Positions 36,620-46,794 of a stretch of DNA of 64,000 nt are shown here, one piece after another. The notes under the pieces are model-generated. The model was given only the letters and a program-made list of their open reading frames with translations, had not been told where the DNA came from and made no database searches. Location: NCBI GenBank assembly GCA_023411265.1, contig JAEYOX010000020.1, positions 6,598 to 70,597 on the forward strand, read 5' to 3'. The stretch comes from Bacteroidota bacterium. GTDB lineage: Bacteria > Bacteroidota > Bacteroidia > Flavobacteriales > Weeksellaceae. Numbering within the stretch: position 1 is the first letter of the stretch; each line of letters opens with the position of its first letter. A program made the translations under genes and the position numbers.

Positions 36620-38053
36620 TTATTTAGCCTCGAAGTACACTCTTCTGTTCGCTCTGTTTTTCCATTCAGGACATTTGGTAGCGGGATCACATTCAGGATA
36701 TTTCAGGTCTTTTTCCCCTCTTCCCACTGCTTCCAGTTTACCTGAGCTTACACCTTGTTGCACTAAATAATTTTTTACATTGTTTGCTCTTCTTTCTGAA
36801 AGTCTCTGATTGTACTCATCACTTGCTCTGGTATCCGTCGCTCCTACTACTCGGTATGAACCTGCGGAGGAGTTGATGTAATTAACTGCATTGTTCAGAA
36901 TAGGAGTATTAGCAGGTAATATTCTGTCGGAATCTAAATCAAATTCAATTCCTTCCAGTGTTCTTGTATTGTCAGTGATAACTCCTCCTGTAGAGGGTGT
37001 GGTGGTAGGACATCCGTCATTTTCCACTGGCCCTGGTACGGTTACACACTTGTCGTAAAGATCGATTACACCATCAAGATCAGTATCTAACGCTACTCCA
37101 GCACCATCCACTCTTGCTCCTGCAGGAGTATCAAGTTGTCTGTCCCAATCGTCGCAGACACCGTCGTTGTCATTGTCTCCAGACTTACATACTTCAATAT
37201 CCTGATTTCTTTGATCCAGTACATCCAGTTTGTAATAAACTTCCTGAAGTGGATCATGCCAGAAAAGGTGAGATTGATGCCTTCCCAAATTGAATGTAAG
37301 ACCTAAAGTAGTATTGAAGAAGTTGTCAGAAGTTCTTGCTGTAGTTGCTAATCCGTCAAAGGTGTCATCTCCGGTAATGACATACATTACTCTCCCTTCC
37401 AGATCAATGGTATTGTTAATTTTATATTTCAAACCTGCACCACCCTGGCCAAACCACGCAAAACCCGGATTAAAAGCTTTCGCCTCGTAGGCCAGCCTTT
37501 GCCCGGCCATATCTTCTACATAGGCTCTGTATGCTAGAGTACCAATACCGGCATATCCGTGTAAGGCCCATCTGTAAGGCGATTTGTTATCTACTCTTCT
37601 TAAAAGATTTGAGAAATTAATATCACCTAAAATGGAGATTGCATCGTACTGTGTTCTGCCTGCAATAGGCATGGTAGGAGAAGCGTTATCGTTTTTTGTG
37701 TTAAACCAACCCTGTCTTGTTTCACCTCTGTCATATTGTAATTTAAGGCCGAATGCGTGAGTAATCGCCTTATCAACACTTAGATAAGCAGAATACCCGA
37801 ACACATCTTTACCTAAACCGTCGCCATCTTTAATAGAAGTTAAAGTTGCTGTTTGAAGAAGAGGTATACCTGCTCCTACGGAGATAGACCAGTCATTAAA
37901 TCTTTTTGATTCTTGGGTAAAAGGGTACACATTTGCAGAACCAGAAGAGTACGTATTAGGGTACTGATCCGAATACACTGCAACAGAATCTTGCGCAAAA
38001 ATAGCAGCCGGAAACGCCAGTGCTAACGCAGCAATTGTTGAACTTAGTTTCAT
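36620..38053 (-). CDS. OmpA-family outer-membrane protein
   Basis: 477 residues. A signal peptide (ending AIFAQD) is followed by an N-terminal beta-barrel, a calcium-binding thrombospondin type 3-like stretch (DNDNDGVCDDWDRQLDTPAG, DTDLDGVIDLYDKC) and a C-terminal peptidoglycan-binding domain (EGIEFDLDSD ... VVGATDTRASDEYNQRLSERRA). It links the outer membrane to peptidoglycan and is likely abundant. It has a strong terminator. Confidence 0.92.
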   Translation of the reverse strand: MKLSSTIAALALAFPAAIFAQDSVAVYSDQYPNTYSSGSANVYPFTQESKRFNDWSISVGAGIPLLQTATLTSIKDGDGLGKDVFGYSAYLSVDKAITHAFGLKLQYDRGETRQGWFNTKNDNASPTMPIAGRTQYDAISILGDINFSNLLRRVDNKSPYRWALHGYAGIGTLAYRAYVEDMAGQRLAYEAKAFNPGFAWFGQGGAGLKYKINNTIDLEGRVMYVITGDDTFDGLATTARTSDNFFNTTLGLTFNLGRHQSHLFWHDPLQEVYYKLDVLDQRNQDIEVCKSGDNDNDGVCDDWDRQLDTPAGARVDGAGVALDTDLDGVIDLYDKCVTVPGPVENDGCPTTTPSTGGVITDNTRTLEGIEFDLDSDRILPANTPILNNAVNYINSSAGSYRVVGATDTRASDEYNQRLSERRANNVKNYLVQQGVSSGKLEAVGRGEKDLKYPECDPATKCPEWKNRANRRVYFEAK

Positions 38054-38244
38054 AATTTAATTATTTAAAGTTTATAAATGATCTTTAATTTTGGTTTCTA
38101 ACTGAGGGTAAAAAAACCTTTTTTTATTTAAACACCTCTCGAAATACAAATACTGTACCTTATGTCGGTTAACGAAATATTTTTTTTATTTTGAAAAAAA
38201 AAGCCTAAAACATGTAAACAATGGTTATTCATACTTTTCTTTAC

Positions 38245-38673
38245 TTACTGGCCATTTTGCACGAGTTCTGAAATCAAAACTCTTGAAAATTCTCTTTCAT
38301 AAAGATGCTTTTTATGAGGAATCTGAAGGCTCTGAGACTGAAACACTAAAGTACGAAATTTCACAATATCAATATCAATAATTCGATCTTCATATTTCCC
38401 AGTTGCAGAACTGTCATTAGTTCTTCCCATCTCAGCTTCTATATTTTTGATAAATGCCAGCAGTTTTAAAGGTGAAAACTCCGTGGTCGCCAACACGGCT
38501 ACATTGCAGAATTCATGAGAACTTAAAAACCCGACAGGTGCTGTATAATGAAATTCTGATATTCTAATGATCCTGCAATACGCCTTTTCTAATCGCTCCA
38601 AAGCAATTTTCAGGTTTTTTTTAGGATCACCTAAATTACTTCCGAGTAACAAAAGCACATCATGCTGCGACAT
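38245..38673 (-). CDS. folK: Hydroxymethyldihydropteridine pyrophosphokinase
   Basis: 142 residues. The start motif LLLGSNLGDPKKNL and the middle VGFLSSHEFCNVAVLATTEF are the HPPK features, with DRIIDIDIVKF giving the ATP-Mg2+ ligands. It activates the pterin for folate synthesis. Minus-strand TAAATTTT at 38686-38679, one base from the consensus, ends five bases before the ATG. It is divergent from sppA. Confidence 0.92.
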   Translation of the reverse strand: MSQHDVLLLLGSNLGDPKKNLKIALERLEKAYCRIIRISEFHYTAPVGFLSSHEFCNVAVLATTEFSPLKLLAFIKNIEAEMGRTNDSSATGKYEDRIIDIDIVKFRTLVFQSQSLQIPHKKHLYEREFSRVLISELVQNGQ

Positions 38674-38696
38674 ATAGTAAAATTTAGATTTCAGCT

Positions 38697-40457
38697 ATGA
38701 AAAGTTTCTTTAAAAATGTATTAGCAAATATAGTGGCTATTTTCATCATCGGGGTTATATTCTTCGTGTTTTTTATTTTCATGATCGCCCTTAGTGCAGC
38801 AATTGGCGAACCGAAAGTGAATGTAAAGAGTAATTCCGTCCTTACTTTAGACTATAAAACCCACATTATCGACAGCCCCACTGAAGACCAAAAGGGGATT
38901 TTCGATTTTAATAATAAAAATAAAAACATTCTTGTCTATGATTTCATAGAAGCCATTCAGAAGGCAAAAACAGACGACAAGATAAAAGGCATCAGCATAG
39001 AAACTGATTTCATAAGTGCCGGTGTCACCCAACTGGATGCCGTGAGAACAGCACTTGAAGATTTTAAAAAATCCGGAAAGTTTATTTACGCGTATGGAAA
39101 TATGGTATCGCAGCCTGCTTATTACTTAGGATCGGTTGCGGATCAATATTACCTTCATCCATCCGGAGGTATCGAACTGAAAGGAATGGCCACAGAAGTA
39201 ATTTACTGGAAAAGTTTTGCTGAAAAATACGGAATCGGCATCGAGGTTATTCGTCATGGAAAATACAAAGCTGCCGTTGAGCCTTATATGAGAGATGACA
39301 TGTCAGAAGAAAACCGCGAACAACTTTCTACGCTTCTGAATGACATTTGGAGTACTATTTCCACTAAAATTGCCGCTTCCAGAAAAATGGAGCCCAATGT
39401 GTTTAAAACAGCTGTTGACAGTCTCTACGGGATTATTCCGGAATTGAGTGTGCACCATAAACTGGCTGATAAACTGATTCAACAAAGTGAATATGACCAG
39501 CTGTTGAAACAAAAACTCAAAATAAATAATGAGAAAGACCTAAACAGAATTTCGGTTTCCAAATACATTGCGGCCAATACAAAAACCAAATCTTCAGGAA
39601 AAGACGGGCAAGTGGCCGTGTTGTACGCTTCCGGGCAAATCTTTAACGGAGAAGGTTATCAGAATATATACGGCAAAAATTTCGTTGAAGAGATTCAGAA
39701 AATTGCCAAAGATGATAAAATAAAAGCAGTTGTGTTCCGGATCAATTCCCCGGGTGGAAGCGCAAATGCTTCTGACGAAATTCTGTTTGAACTCCAAGAA
39801 CTCAAGAAGAAAAAACCGCTGATCGTTTCGTTCGGTGATTATGCTGCTTCGGGCGGATACTATATGGCGATAGCAGCAGATAAAATTTATTCTGAACCAA
39901 ATACCATTACCGGTTCCATCGGCGTTTTTGGAATGATTACCTATTTTAAAGATTTGGCCAACCGCAACGGAATCAACTCATATGATGTGAGCACCAATGC
40001 CAATTCGAATTACTATTCTATCATTAACGGAATTTCACCATCTGCTGTAGATATGCTTACTAAGAGTGTAGAAAGTACGTATAAAAGATTTGTGTATTTT
40101 GTAACCCAGAACCGTAAGAAAACATTTGAACAGATTGACGAAGTGGGCGGGGGAAGAGTATGGAGCGGAACCCGTGCGAAGCAGTTGGGCTTGGTGGACG
40201 AACTTGGAAGCTTGCACGATGCGGTACAATTTGCTGCCGATAAAGCTAACCTGAAAGAATACAAAGTAACAGCTTATCCAAAACAATTGACACAGTTCGA
40301 ACAGATTTTTAAAGATTTTGAGGAGGAGCAGATCTCTGCGAGATACCTCCGAAAAAAACTGGGAGATGAGCAATATAAAATTTTTGAACAGATAACCAAC
40401 CCAAAACTACAGTCGGGCGTGATGATGAGAATGCCATTTAGCATCACCCTGAAGTAA
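38697..40457 (+). CDS. sppA: Signal peptide peptidase SppA, 67K type
   Basis: 586 residues, a tandem S49 protease anchored by one N-terminal membrane segment (VLANIVAIFIIGVIFFVFF). The catalytic Lys lies in EVIRHGKYKAAVEPY in the first half and the catalytic Ser in SFGDYAASGGYYMA in the second half, as in E. coli SppA. It degrades signal peptides left in the membrane. It ends at a strong terminator. Confidence 0.93.
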   Translation: MKSFFKNVLANIVAIFIIGVIFFVFFIFMIALSAAIGEPKVNVKSNSVLTLDYKTHIIDSPTEDQKGIFDFNNKNKNILVYDFIEAIQKAKTDDKIKGISIETDFISAGVTQLDAVRTALEDFKKSGKFIYAYGNMVSQPAYYLGSVADQYYLHPSGGIELKGMATEVIYWKSFAEKYGIGIEVIRHGKYKAAVEPYMRDDMSEENREQLSTLLNDIWSTISTKIAASRKMEPNVFKTAVDSLYGIIPELSVHHKLADKLIQQSEYDQLLKQKLKINNEKDLNRISVSKYIAANTKTKSSGKDGQVAVLYASGQIFNGEGYQNIYGKNFVEEIQKIAKDDKIKAVVFRINSPGGSANASDEILFELQELKKKKPLIVSFGDYAASGGYYMAIAADKIYSEPNTITGSIGVFGMITYFKDLANRNGINSYDVSTNANSNYYSIINGISPSAVDMLTKSVESTYKRFVYFVTQNRKKTFEQIDEVGGGRVWSGTRAKQLGLVDELGSLHDAVQFAADKANLKEYKVTAYPKQLTQFEQIFKDFEEEQISARYLRKKLGDEQYKIFEQITNPKLQSGVMMRMPFSITLK

Positions 40458-40484
40458 AGAACTCATTCAACTTCATATTAATAG

Positions 40485-40522
40485 AAATCCCCCGCTGAGC
40501 TAGACTCAGTGGGGGATTTCAT
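40485..40522. terminator. Bidirectional intrinsic terminator
   Basis: 15-bp stem (85-99 with 505-519) containing CCCCC/GGGGG, with one mismatch, loop CTAGA and T/A-runs on both sides. Confidence 0.83.
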
Positions 40523-40545
40523 TGGTTTAAAAATACGTTTTTCTG

Positions 40546-40800
40546 TTATCCTCTTCGCGTAGCCATTCCGTATAACCATAGAACAATTAAGGCTCCTATA
40601 ACAGCTAAAATGATGCTCTTGAAGTCAAATTCATCAACTGTTCCCCAGCCAAGTAGTGTTCCAATCCAGCCGCCTACGAAGGCACCTACAATTCCTAAAA
40701 TAATGGTCATCAACCATCCCATGTTCTGGTTTCCAGGCATAATGAGTTTTGCCAGCGCACCGGCGATTAGGCCGAAAATAATCCATGCTAAAATGCTCAT
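40546..40800 (-). CDS. GlsB/YeaQ/YmgE-family stress membrane protein
   Basis: 84 residues with three hydrophobic segments and the Gly-rich motifs LAWIIFGLIAGALAKLIMPG and GIVGAFVGGWIGTLLG. The family is a small transglycosylase-associated, stress-linked inner-membrane protein of unknown biochemistry. It is convergent with sppA. Confidence 0.88.
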   Translation of the reverse strand: MSILAWIIFGLIAGALAKLIMPGNQNMGWLMTIILGIVGAFVGGWIGTLLGWGTVDEFDFKSIILAVIGALIVLWLYGMATRRG

Positions 40801-40921
40801 AGTTTAAAATTTTAATGTTAATAATTTAATTGATGCTTTGGCTATAGCTAAAGTTATACCTTTTGCCACACGACGAATCAACTCATTAAAATCTTATAAC
40901 ATTGAACCCGAAATTATAAAA

Positions 40922-41875
40922 TCACCTCTTTTTGAAAAACGAATTCACAAATACTTCCCCATTGAAGAGCTGTAAATCCTGCATTTTTTCTCCTACTCCT
41001 ATGTATTTTACAGGAATCTGAAACTGATCAGAAATCCCAATCACTACGCCGCCCTTAGCGGTTCCGTCTAGTTTGGTTACTGCCAGTGCTGTAACTTCTG
41101 TGGCTGCCGTAAACTGCTTTGCCTGTTCGAACGCATTCTGTCCGGTAGAACCATCCAGAACCAACAGCACTTCATGTGGCGCATCAGGAATAACTTTTTG
41201 CATGACTCTCTTAATTTTGGTCAGCTCATTCATCAGATTTACTTTGTTGTGAAGCCTTCCTGCTGTATCTATAATAACAATATCAGCATTTTGTGCTACT
41301 GCACTTTGCACTGTATCAAAAGCAACAGATGCCGGATCCGAACCCATTCCCTGCTTCACGATGGGCACCCCTACCCTTTCACTCCAGATCACCAATTGAT
41401 CAACAGCGGCAGCCCGAAAAGTATCGGCCGCACCCAGCACAACATTTTTTCCTTCAGATTTGAACTGATGAGCCAATTTTCCGATAGTCGTAGTTTTTCC
41501 TACTCCGTTCACACCCACTACCATAATCACATATGGTTTTTTGGAATCATTAATATTGCCGGTGCCGGCGTGTGGATTTTCCAGAAGCAGCCCAGTGATT
41601 TCTTCGCGAAGAATGGCATCCAGTTCATCGGTACCCACATATTTATCACGCGCCACCCGTTCTTCAATCCGGTCAATAATTTTGATCGTAGTGGCAGCAC
41701 CTACATCAGAAGCAATCAGAATCTCTTCCAGATCATCTAGTACTTCCTCATCCACCTTGCTTTTCCCAACAACGGCTTTGGATATTTTTTCGAAAAAACC
41801 TTTGCTGGATTTTTCCAGGCCCTGATCCAGAGTTTCTTTCTCCTGTTTGTTAAATATTTTTTTGAACCAGCTCAT
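40922..41875 (-). CDS. ftsY: Signal recognition particle receptor FtsY
   Basis: 317 residues with an NG-domain GTPase: VVGVNGVGKTTTIGKLA (G1), DTFRAAAVDQL, IDTAGRLHNKVNLM (G3), TKLDGTAKGG (G4). The A domain is short and charged. It delivers SRP-ribosome complexes to the translocon. It follows the ribosomal protein cluster in the same direction but has a terminator and a -7 box between, so it has its own promoter. Confidence 0.95.
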   Translation of the reverse strand: MSWFKKIFNKQEKETLDQGLEKSSKGFFEKISKAVVGKSKVDEEVLDDLEEILIASDVGAATTIKIIDRIEERVARDKYVGTDELDAILREEITGLLLENPHAGTGNINDSKKPYVIMVVGVNGVGKTTTIGKLAHQFKSEGKNVVLGAADTFRAAAVDQLVIWSERVGVPIVKQGMGSDPASVAFDTVQSAVAQNADIVIIDTAGRLHNKVNLMNELTKIKRVMQKVIPDAPHEVLLVLDGSTGQNAFEQAKQFTAATEVTALAVTKLDGTAKGGVVIGISDQFQIPVKYIGVGEKMQDLQLFNGEVFVNSFFKKR

Positions 41876-41917
41876 TCTTTATATTTAGTTAATAATCTCG
41901 GCAGTTGATATGTTCTA

Positions 41918-41925
41918 CAAAGATA
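41918..41925 (-). promoter_or_regulatory. -7 box of ftsY
   Basis: TATCTTTG on the minus strand, exact consensus, about 42 bases before the ftsY ATG. Confidence 0.55.
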
Positions 41926-41929
41926 AAAA

Positions 41930-41956
41930 AAAACTACCCAAATCTTGAGTAGTTTC
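41930..41956 (-). terminator. Terminator of the L28-L33-DUF4295 operon
   Basis: Stem AAACTAC/GTAGTTT (read on the minus strand), followed by nine T, 20 bases after the DUF4295 stop. Confidence 0.7.
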
Positions 41957-41975
41957 ATATTGTGATGTAGGCAGA

Positions 41976-42128
41976 TTATTTCTTTAAAAAAGCATCCACT
42001 TCGTCTACATTCATTACTTTCTCATCAAAAAAGTAAGCTCCAGTTTTTGGAGATTTTACCATTTTCACGACTTTAGTCATCTTTTTGGATGAACCGTCTT
42101 TCAGGGTTGCTACTACTTTTTTTGCCAT
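41976..42128 (-). CDS. DUF4295-family small basic protein
   Basis: 50 residues: MAKKVVATLKDGSSKKMTKV followed by a segment rich in Lys and ending EVDAFLKK. The family is conserved in Bacteroidota directly after rpmG and is probably ribosome-associated. It is the last gene of the rpmB-rpmG operon, with a 22-base gap. Confidence 0.85.
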   Translation of the reverse strand: MAKKVVATLKDGSSKKMTKVVKMVKSPKTGAYFFDEKVMNVDEVDAFLKK

Positions 42129-42150
42129 TGTAAAATATCTTTAAAGAGGA

Positions 42151-42333
42151 TTACTTAATTTCTTTATGAACGGTGTACTTCTTTAGAACAGGATTATACT
42201 TTTTCAGTTCCAGTCTTTCAGTAGTGTTCTTTTTATTTTTCGTGGTAATATAACGGCTCATACCGGCTACACCGCTTTCTTTATGTTCTGTACATTCCAG
42301 GATTACCTGCACTCTGTTTCCTTTTTTTGCCAT
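42151..42333 (-). CDS. rpmG: 50S ribosomal protein L33
   Basis: 60 residues with [13 protein letters not shown] and the typical L33 layout ([23 protein letters not shown] after the gap). No cysteine pair for zinc is seen apart from one Cys, so it belongs to the zinc-free C- type. Second gene of the operon. Confidence 0.93.
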   Translation of the reverse strand: MAKKGNRVQVILECTEHKESGVAGMSRYITTKNKKNTTERLELKKYNPVLKKYTVHKEIK

Positions 42334-42344
42334 GATTTGATGGG

Positions 42345-42581
42345 TTATTTAATAAATCCGTTTCTTTTCGCTCTTTCCACTGCTTCTTCGATCCCTACTT
42401 TGTTGATCACTCTCAATCCATGAGCAGAAACCTTCAATGTGATGTTCTTCTCTGTTTCCGGAAGGAAAAATTTCTTTTCTAATAAGTTAATCTCAAAACG
42501 TCTCTTCGTTTTGTTATTAGCGTGAGAAACGTTGTTACCAACCATTGCACGCTTTCCTGTTATTTGGCAAATTCTTGACAT
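42345..42581 (-). CDS. rpmB: 50S ribosomal protein L28
   Basis: 78 residues from [20 protein letters not shown], the family start. The frame opens upstream to 42650, but a -7 box at 42627-42620 lies there. First gene of the operon with rpmG and the DUF4295 gene. Confidence 0.94.
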   Translation of the reverse strand: MSRICQITGKRAMVGNNVSHANNKTKRRFEINLLEKKFFLPETEKNITLKVSAHGLRVINKVGIEEAVERAKRNGFIK

Positions 42582-42619
42582 ATCTCGATGTTCTTTTTTA
42601 CTACTTATATTTGAGTGTG

Positions 42620-42627
42620 CAAAATTA
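42620..42627 (-). promoter_or_regulatory. -7 box of the rpmB operon
   Basis: TAATTTTG on the minus strand, exact consensus, 38 bases before the L28 start. Confidence 0.6.
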
Positions 42628-42676
42628 TAAAGAATTTTCCAGTCACACAAATGTTTTCTCTTTTATTTTGAAAAAG

Positions 42677-44338
42677 TTACCGTGTACCCACACGCTTTTT
42701 TTGCAATCTCTTTTGAACTTGTTTAATCAATGTATAAAAAATTAAAAACCCGAGAACAAAAATAGAGATTCTGGAAAGCAGATCTCCTGCTAGAGTATAA
42801 AGAGTCTGACCTTCATATAACTGTATTTTGGCAAACAAAGCCGTTTCATCTCCGTATAAAGTATCCGCTTCTATCTCCCCTCTTGCATTGATGTGAGCAG
42901 ATATTCCGCTGTTTGCCGCACGTGCGATTTCTCTTCGTGTTTCTATGGCACGAAGCCGCGCATAAGACAACAGTTGCTGATGTCCTTGGGTTACACCCCA
43001 CCAACTGTCATTGGTCATGATAGCAAGAAAATTGGCACCCTTCTTCACATATTCTGTAGTAAATTCTCCATAAATACTTTCATAGCAAATAATAGGAGCC
43101 AATTTCCCTTTATTGTACGGGTTGCTGAACACTTTTCTTTCGTCATCACTTCCTAGGGAAGCAATAGTGCCGCCCAGATTCAGCATCGCATCGCCTAAAA
43201 CAGGTTTTAGCACGTTAATGTAAGGAAAAATTTCTACCCCCGGAACCAGTTTACCTTTGTGATACGCCTCCACTTCGTAACCGGGAATTATTTGGACGCC
43301 CGTATTAAATCCCTCTACCCAGCCCTGAGAAACCGAATAAGCGTGGTCTGGTGCTTCCTCCTCACTCGTGAACAGAGTATGAGACGAAATTCCGGTTGCA
43401 AATACAGCACCAGGCTTTGTGGATAAAAAAGATTTGACACCATTCAGAATGACACTTTCTTGAAATCCGGCTTCCGATATGGATCCTCTTCCGGGAAGCG
43501 ACGTTTCTGGGCCTATGTAATAGTCAATATCTCCTTTTTTAAAGTCTTTCGGTGAATATTGTTCTGCCAGATTAAGGAGTTCCTGCAAAACTTGAAGGCT
43601 GTCTTTCTCGTATTTTTCGGTATAAGGATCGAGTTCCGGCTGTAACATCAAAACACTGACCTGTCCGACGGGTTTTTCATCAAAACTGTTGTATTTCCAC
43701 ACAGAAATGAGCATCGGCACACAAACTCCCAGAACTAAAATAAATAAATTGAGCAACAGTGGTTTTCTTTTTCTGCCGGCTTCCCAGATGCGAAGCGTGT
43801 AAAACGCATATACATTGACCAGCAGAATCCAGAAACTTCCGCCGGTAGCGCCCAAAGTATCATACCATTGTATAAGCATCGGATATTCTGAAAAAACATT
43901 TCCCAGATTCAGCCAAGGCCAAGTGAGTTCCCAATTCAAATGAAACTTCTCGAATGCCATCCAGATGGCAACAAAAAAAGTAAGCCCCCAGTACGTTCCC
44001 TGCATTTTTTTGTACCAGTGATAAAGCATAAAAACAATACTGTAAAGCAATGAATTCACCAGTACTGGAAACACCACCGCCATCAGCGCAGGACTGCCGT
44101 CAGGATTCTGAGAACCGTACAGCCAGCCGGTGGTTACAATATTCCAGATGATGAAGGTAAGGTACGAAAGCCCGAAAATGAGACCGCTTTTCTGGCGAAT
44201 ATTAGAGAATTTCGTTATTTCATGTTCAGCAATCAGCAACGGAACCAGCGCAAAAAATATAAAGAACGGCACACCGTAGGTAGGCCAGGAAATACTTAAC
44301 ATAAGAGCACTGATCAGGCACAGAAAAAGGTATTTCAT
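42677..44338 (-). CDS. lnt: Apolipoprotein N-acyltransferase
   Basis: 553 residues. Six to seven hydrophobic segments precede a nitrilase-like domain with the Glu-Lys-Cys triad: Glu in DYYIGPETSLPGRG, Lys in KGKLAPIICYESIYG, and Cys in that same ICYES. It adds the third acyl chain to lipoproteins in the inner membrane. It has its own promoter, TAAATTTG at 44363-44356 on the minus strand. Confidence 0.93.
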   Translation of the reverse strand: MKYLFLCLISALMLSISWPTYGVPFFIFFALVPLLIAEHEITKFSNIRQKSGLIFGLSYLTFIIWNIVTTGWLYGSQNPDGSPALMAVVFPVLVNSLLYSIVFMLYHWYKKMQGTYWGLTFFVAIWMAFEKFHLNWELTWPWLNLGNVFSEYPMLIQWYDTLGATGGSFWILLVNVYAFYTLRIWEAGRKRKPLLLNLFILVLGVCVPMLISVWKYNSFDEKPVGQVSVLMLQPELDPYTEKYEKDSLQVLQELLNLAEQYSPKDFKKGDIDYYIGPETSLPGRGSISEAGFQESVILNGVKSFLSTKPGAVFATGISSHTLFTSEEEAPDHAYSVSQGWVEGFNTGVQIIPGYEVEAYHKGKLVPGVEIFPYINVLKPVLGDAMLNLGGTIASLGSDDERKVFSNPYNKGKLAPIICYESIYGEFTTEYVKKGANFLAIMTNDSWWGVTQGHQQLLSYARLRAIETRREIARAANSGISAHINARGEIEADTLYGDETALFAKIQLYEGQTLYTLAGDLLSRISIFVLGFLIFYTLIKQVQKRLQKKRVGTR

Positions 44339-44355
44339 TGGAGAGATTTAAGCAA

Positions 44356-44363
44356 CAAATTTA
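44356..44363 (-). promoter_or_regulatory. -7 box of lnt
   Basis: TAAATTTG, exact consensus, ends 17 bases before the ATG at 44338. Confidence 0.55.
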
Positions 44364-44427
44364 CTATTATTAATTCATTTTTGTTCCTCTGAAGTTCCAC
44401 AGTTTTTCTTTTGCTCGAAATAAAATC

Positions 44428-44435
44428 TATCTTTG
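44428..44435 (+). promoter_or_regulatory. -7 box of yjdM
   Basis: TATCTTTG, exact consensus, 15 bases before the ATG at 44451. Confidence 0.55.
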
Positions 44436-44450
44436 TAAAAAAGAATGAAC

Positions 44451-44783
44451 ATGAGCGAAACAGTGCTTTGCCCGAAATGTACTTCAGAATTCACCTATGA
44501 GCAGGATGGATTTCAGGTATGTTCCCAATGTTTTTATGAATGGAATCCTTCTGAAACACCTTCTGAAGATAAAATCCTAGACAGTAACGGTAACGAACTT
44601 CAGAACGGAGACAGTGCGGTGGTGATCAAAGATCTGCCAGTAAAAGGCGCTCCAAAACCTGTAAAAGCGGGAACAAAAGTGAAAAACATCAGACTGAGAC
44701 CAGACAGCGATCATAATATCGACTGTAAAATTGACGGGTTCGGATCAATGGCCTTGAAATCAGAATTTGTGAAGAAAGCATAA
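44451..44783 (+). CDS. yjdM: YjdM/PhnA-family zinc-ribbon protein
   Basis: 110 residues from [10 protein letters not shown]. An N-terminal zinc ribbon (CPKC ... CSQC) is followed by the PhnA domain ([19 protein letters not shown], then GTKVKNIRL). It is called an alkylphosphonate protein by history, but YjdM itself has no clear phosphonate role. It could start at 44445 (MNMSET); I use the second ATG. Confidence 0.9.
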   Translation: MSETVLCPKCTSEFTYEQDGFQVCSQCFYEWNPSETPSEDKILDSNGNELQNGDSAVVIKDLPVKGAPKPVKAGTKVKNIRLRPDSDHNIDCKIDGFGSMALKSEFVKKA

Positions 44784-44912
44784 AAAAAGGAAATAATTGG
44801 ACAGAGTTCCGATTCTAAGACTTTCATTGCGCAATGCTAATTTCGAGTCTCCAAGGCAGAAAGAGAATTAACCAAAAATTTCCTTATTCGTTTGGAACTG
44901 CTAAGGTACATA

Positions 44913-44920
44913 TATTTTTG
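44913..44920 (+). promoter_or_regulatory. -7 box of the small membrane protein gene
   Basis: TATTTTTG, exact consensus, about 52 bases before the ATG at 44973. Confidence 0.5.
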
Positions 44921-44972
44921 CATATAGCATCACGGTATTAACATGACTTATTAACATACTAACAATAACTGA

Positions 44973-45530
44973 ATGGCATTCCGTACATTTCACCAGAACC
45001 CAAAGCGTAAAATCACCTTCGGAAAAATTTTGATAGCGCTTATCATCCTTGATATTGCCGCAATTATCATCCTTCTTATCTTGGCTTTTTTACCTCAGTT
45101 TTACAGAATGAAAGATGATTTTCTCTTCCAAACATTCACCCTGAATCTGGTTCTAGTAGCACTTCTCATTATGTCCGCAATTTACTACATCGCGTTCCGG
45201 GGAAAAGCGAAGAAAAAAATATCCGGAATGCTGGAGTTTCATGAAAATGAAATCATTCTGAACGGAATGCATGTTCCTTTAACAGATATTCAGAAAATCA
45301 GAATCATCGGCAATGACATTAAAGGTGAATTCCGCGGCTTCGTTTCCAAAGGCTCTCAGAATCAGATCATCATCACCAAAAAAAACCGCGAAGAACTGAG
45401 CTCCTTCTTTGAACAGACCATAGAAAATCCGCTCCGCAATTGGGAACCTATTCTTAAAATTTACAAAGATAAAAGTCTCGTTTCCGAATCCAACTTCTCC
45501 AATATCATCAATAATACCAATTATTTCTGA
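44973..45530 (+). CDS. Two-helix membrane protein of unknown function
   Basis: 185 residues with two membrane segments ([20 protein letters not shown] and [17 protein letters not shown]) followed by a cytoplasmic domain whose strands ([31 protein letters not shown]) resemble PH-like bacterial domains. No named function. It overlaps the end of the convergent flavin monooxygenase gene by 10 bases. Confidence 0.6.
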   Translation: MAFRTFHQNPKRKITFGKILIALIILDIAAIIILLILAFLPQFYRMKDDFLFQTFTLNLVLVALLIMSAIYYIAFRGKAKKKISGMLEFHENEIILNGMHVPLTDIQKIRIIGNDIKGEFRGFVSKGSQNQIIITKKNREELSSFFEQTIENPLRNWEPILKIYKDKSLVSESNFSNIINNTNYF

Positions 45531-46525
45531 TGAATTTCATCGACTGCCTGGCATATAATTTCGTACGATTTCTTCCGCGCTTCATGATCAAAAATATGCG
45601 AAGCCACCATCAGTTCATCCACCTGAAAACTCTCCTGAAAGGCTAAAATCTGCTCTTGTATAGAGGTTTTACTGCCTTTAAAACTGTATTTCAGTTTCTG
45701 TAGCAGATGGGCTTTCTCTGCCGGGCTCCAGATCTTATCCATATCATCTACAGGCGCTGTATAGGGCTCCCTCACATTTCGGATAAGATTTAAAAACGTA
45801 ATGTACAGGGTTGATGAAATCCTTTCAGCTTCTTTATCCGTATCCGCAGCCATCCCGTTGACACAGGCAATGGTATAAGGTTTTGGAAATTTTTCACTGG
45901 GCTGATAGTGTTCATGATAAATCCTAAATGCAGACTCCATCATTTCAGGAGCAAAATGGGCTGCAAAAGCATACGGCAAACCGAGGTCTGCAGCCAACCA
46001 CGCGCTGTCGGTGGACGAACCTAAAATATAAATCGGGATATCGCAGCCCTCTCCTGGAATTGAACGTACCAGCGCATTACGGTTCTCAGCAGAAAAATAC
46101 CTTTGGAGTTCTACAATCTGCCTCGGAAATTGCTCATTAATAGTCATCGGATTTCTGCCCAGTGCTTTTGCCGTATATCCGTCTGTGCCGGGAGCACGCC
46201 CAACACCTAAATCAATTCTCCCCGGATAAAGGGTTTCCAGCGTTCCGAACTGTTCGGCAATCACCAGCGAACTATGATTGGGGAGCATCACACCACCCGA
46301 TCCTACCCTGATCTTCCGAGTTCCGGAAGCAATATAACCAATGAGCACCGAAGTGGCCGAGCTGGCAATTCCCTCAAAATTGTGATGTTCTGCCAACCAA
46401 TATCTTGTATAGCCCAGATTTTCTACGAACTGAGCCAGATCCATACTTTCATGCAGAGCCTGCTGTACGGTACTTCCCTGCTTTACAGGAGCGAGATCCA
46501 AAACGGAGAGTTTAAAATTCTTCAT
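45521..46525 (-). CDS. LLM-class flavin-dependent oxidoreductase (luciferase-like)
   Basis: 334 residues, a TIM-barrel FMN enzyme. Markers are [18 protein letters not shown] at the start, [40 protein letters not shown] and DLGVGRAPG. The family includes many bacterial luciferase-like monooxygenases; substrate unknown. GTATTTTG, one base from consensus, ends four bases before the ATG. Confidence 0.9.
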   Translation of the reverse strand: MKNFKLSVLDLAPVKQGSTVQQALHESMDLAQFVENLGYTRYWLAEHHNFEGIASSATSVLIGYIASGTRKIRVGSGGVMLPNHSSLVIAEQFGTLETLYPGRIDLGVGRAPGTDGYTAKALGRNPMTINEQFPRQIVELQRYFSAENRNALVRSIPGEGCDIPIYILGSSTDSAWLAADLGLPYAFAAHFAPEMMESAFRIYHEHYQPSEKFPKPYTIACVNGMAADTDKEAERISSTLYITFLNLIRNVREPYTAPVDDMDKIWSPAEKAHLLQKLKYSFKGSKTSIQEQILAFQESFQVDELMVASHIFDHEARKKSYEIICQAVDEIHQK

Positions 46526-46782
46526 AGCGCAAAATACGAAACTTCAGACAGTCATCCCGTGCTTGCCGATGTAAAATATTAATTAAAGCGTTTAGGATAA
46601 GCTATAGCTACTCCGGAGCAGCAGGTAGGTGATTGATTTCGTAACTGACAAGATACATTCTATGGAATGAGAATGATGCTATTGTTTCACTGGATCCTGC
46701 CAATAACTCGTTTAGCTAAGCATTCTCTCAAAACAATCAGCCAATTCATCAATTAACCGCCTCAACCAATAACCAAATTGCT

Positions 46783-46790
46783 TATCTTTG
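46783..46790 (+). promoter_or_regulatory. -7 box of aroC
   Basis: TATCTTTG, exact consensus, ends four bases before the GTG at 46795. It predicts a leaderless transcript that begins at a GTG. Confidence 0.6.
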
Positions 46791-46794
46791 TGCT

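Noticed and set aside
41174..41740. A 188-codon open frame antisense to ftsY.
   Set aside because: Its amino-acid content follows from the ftsY codons on the other strand; no signal peptide or domain.
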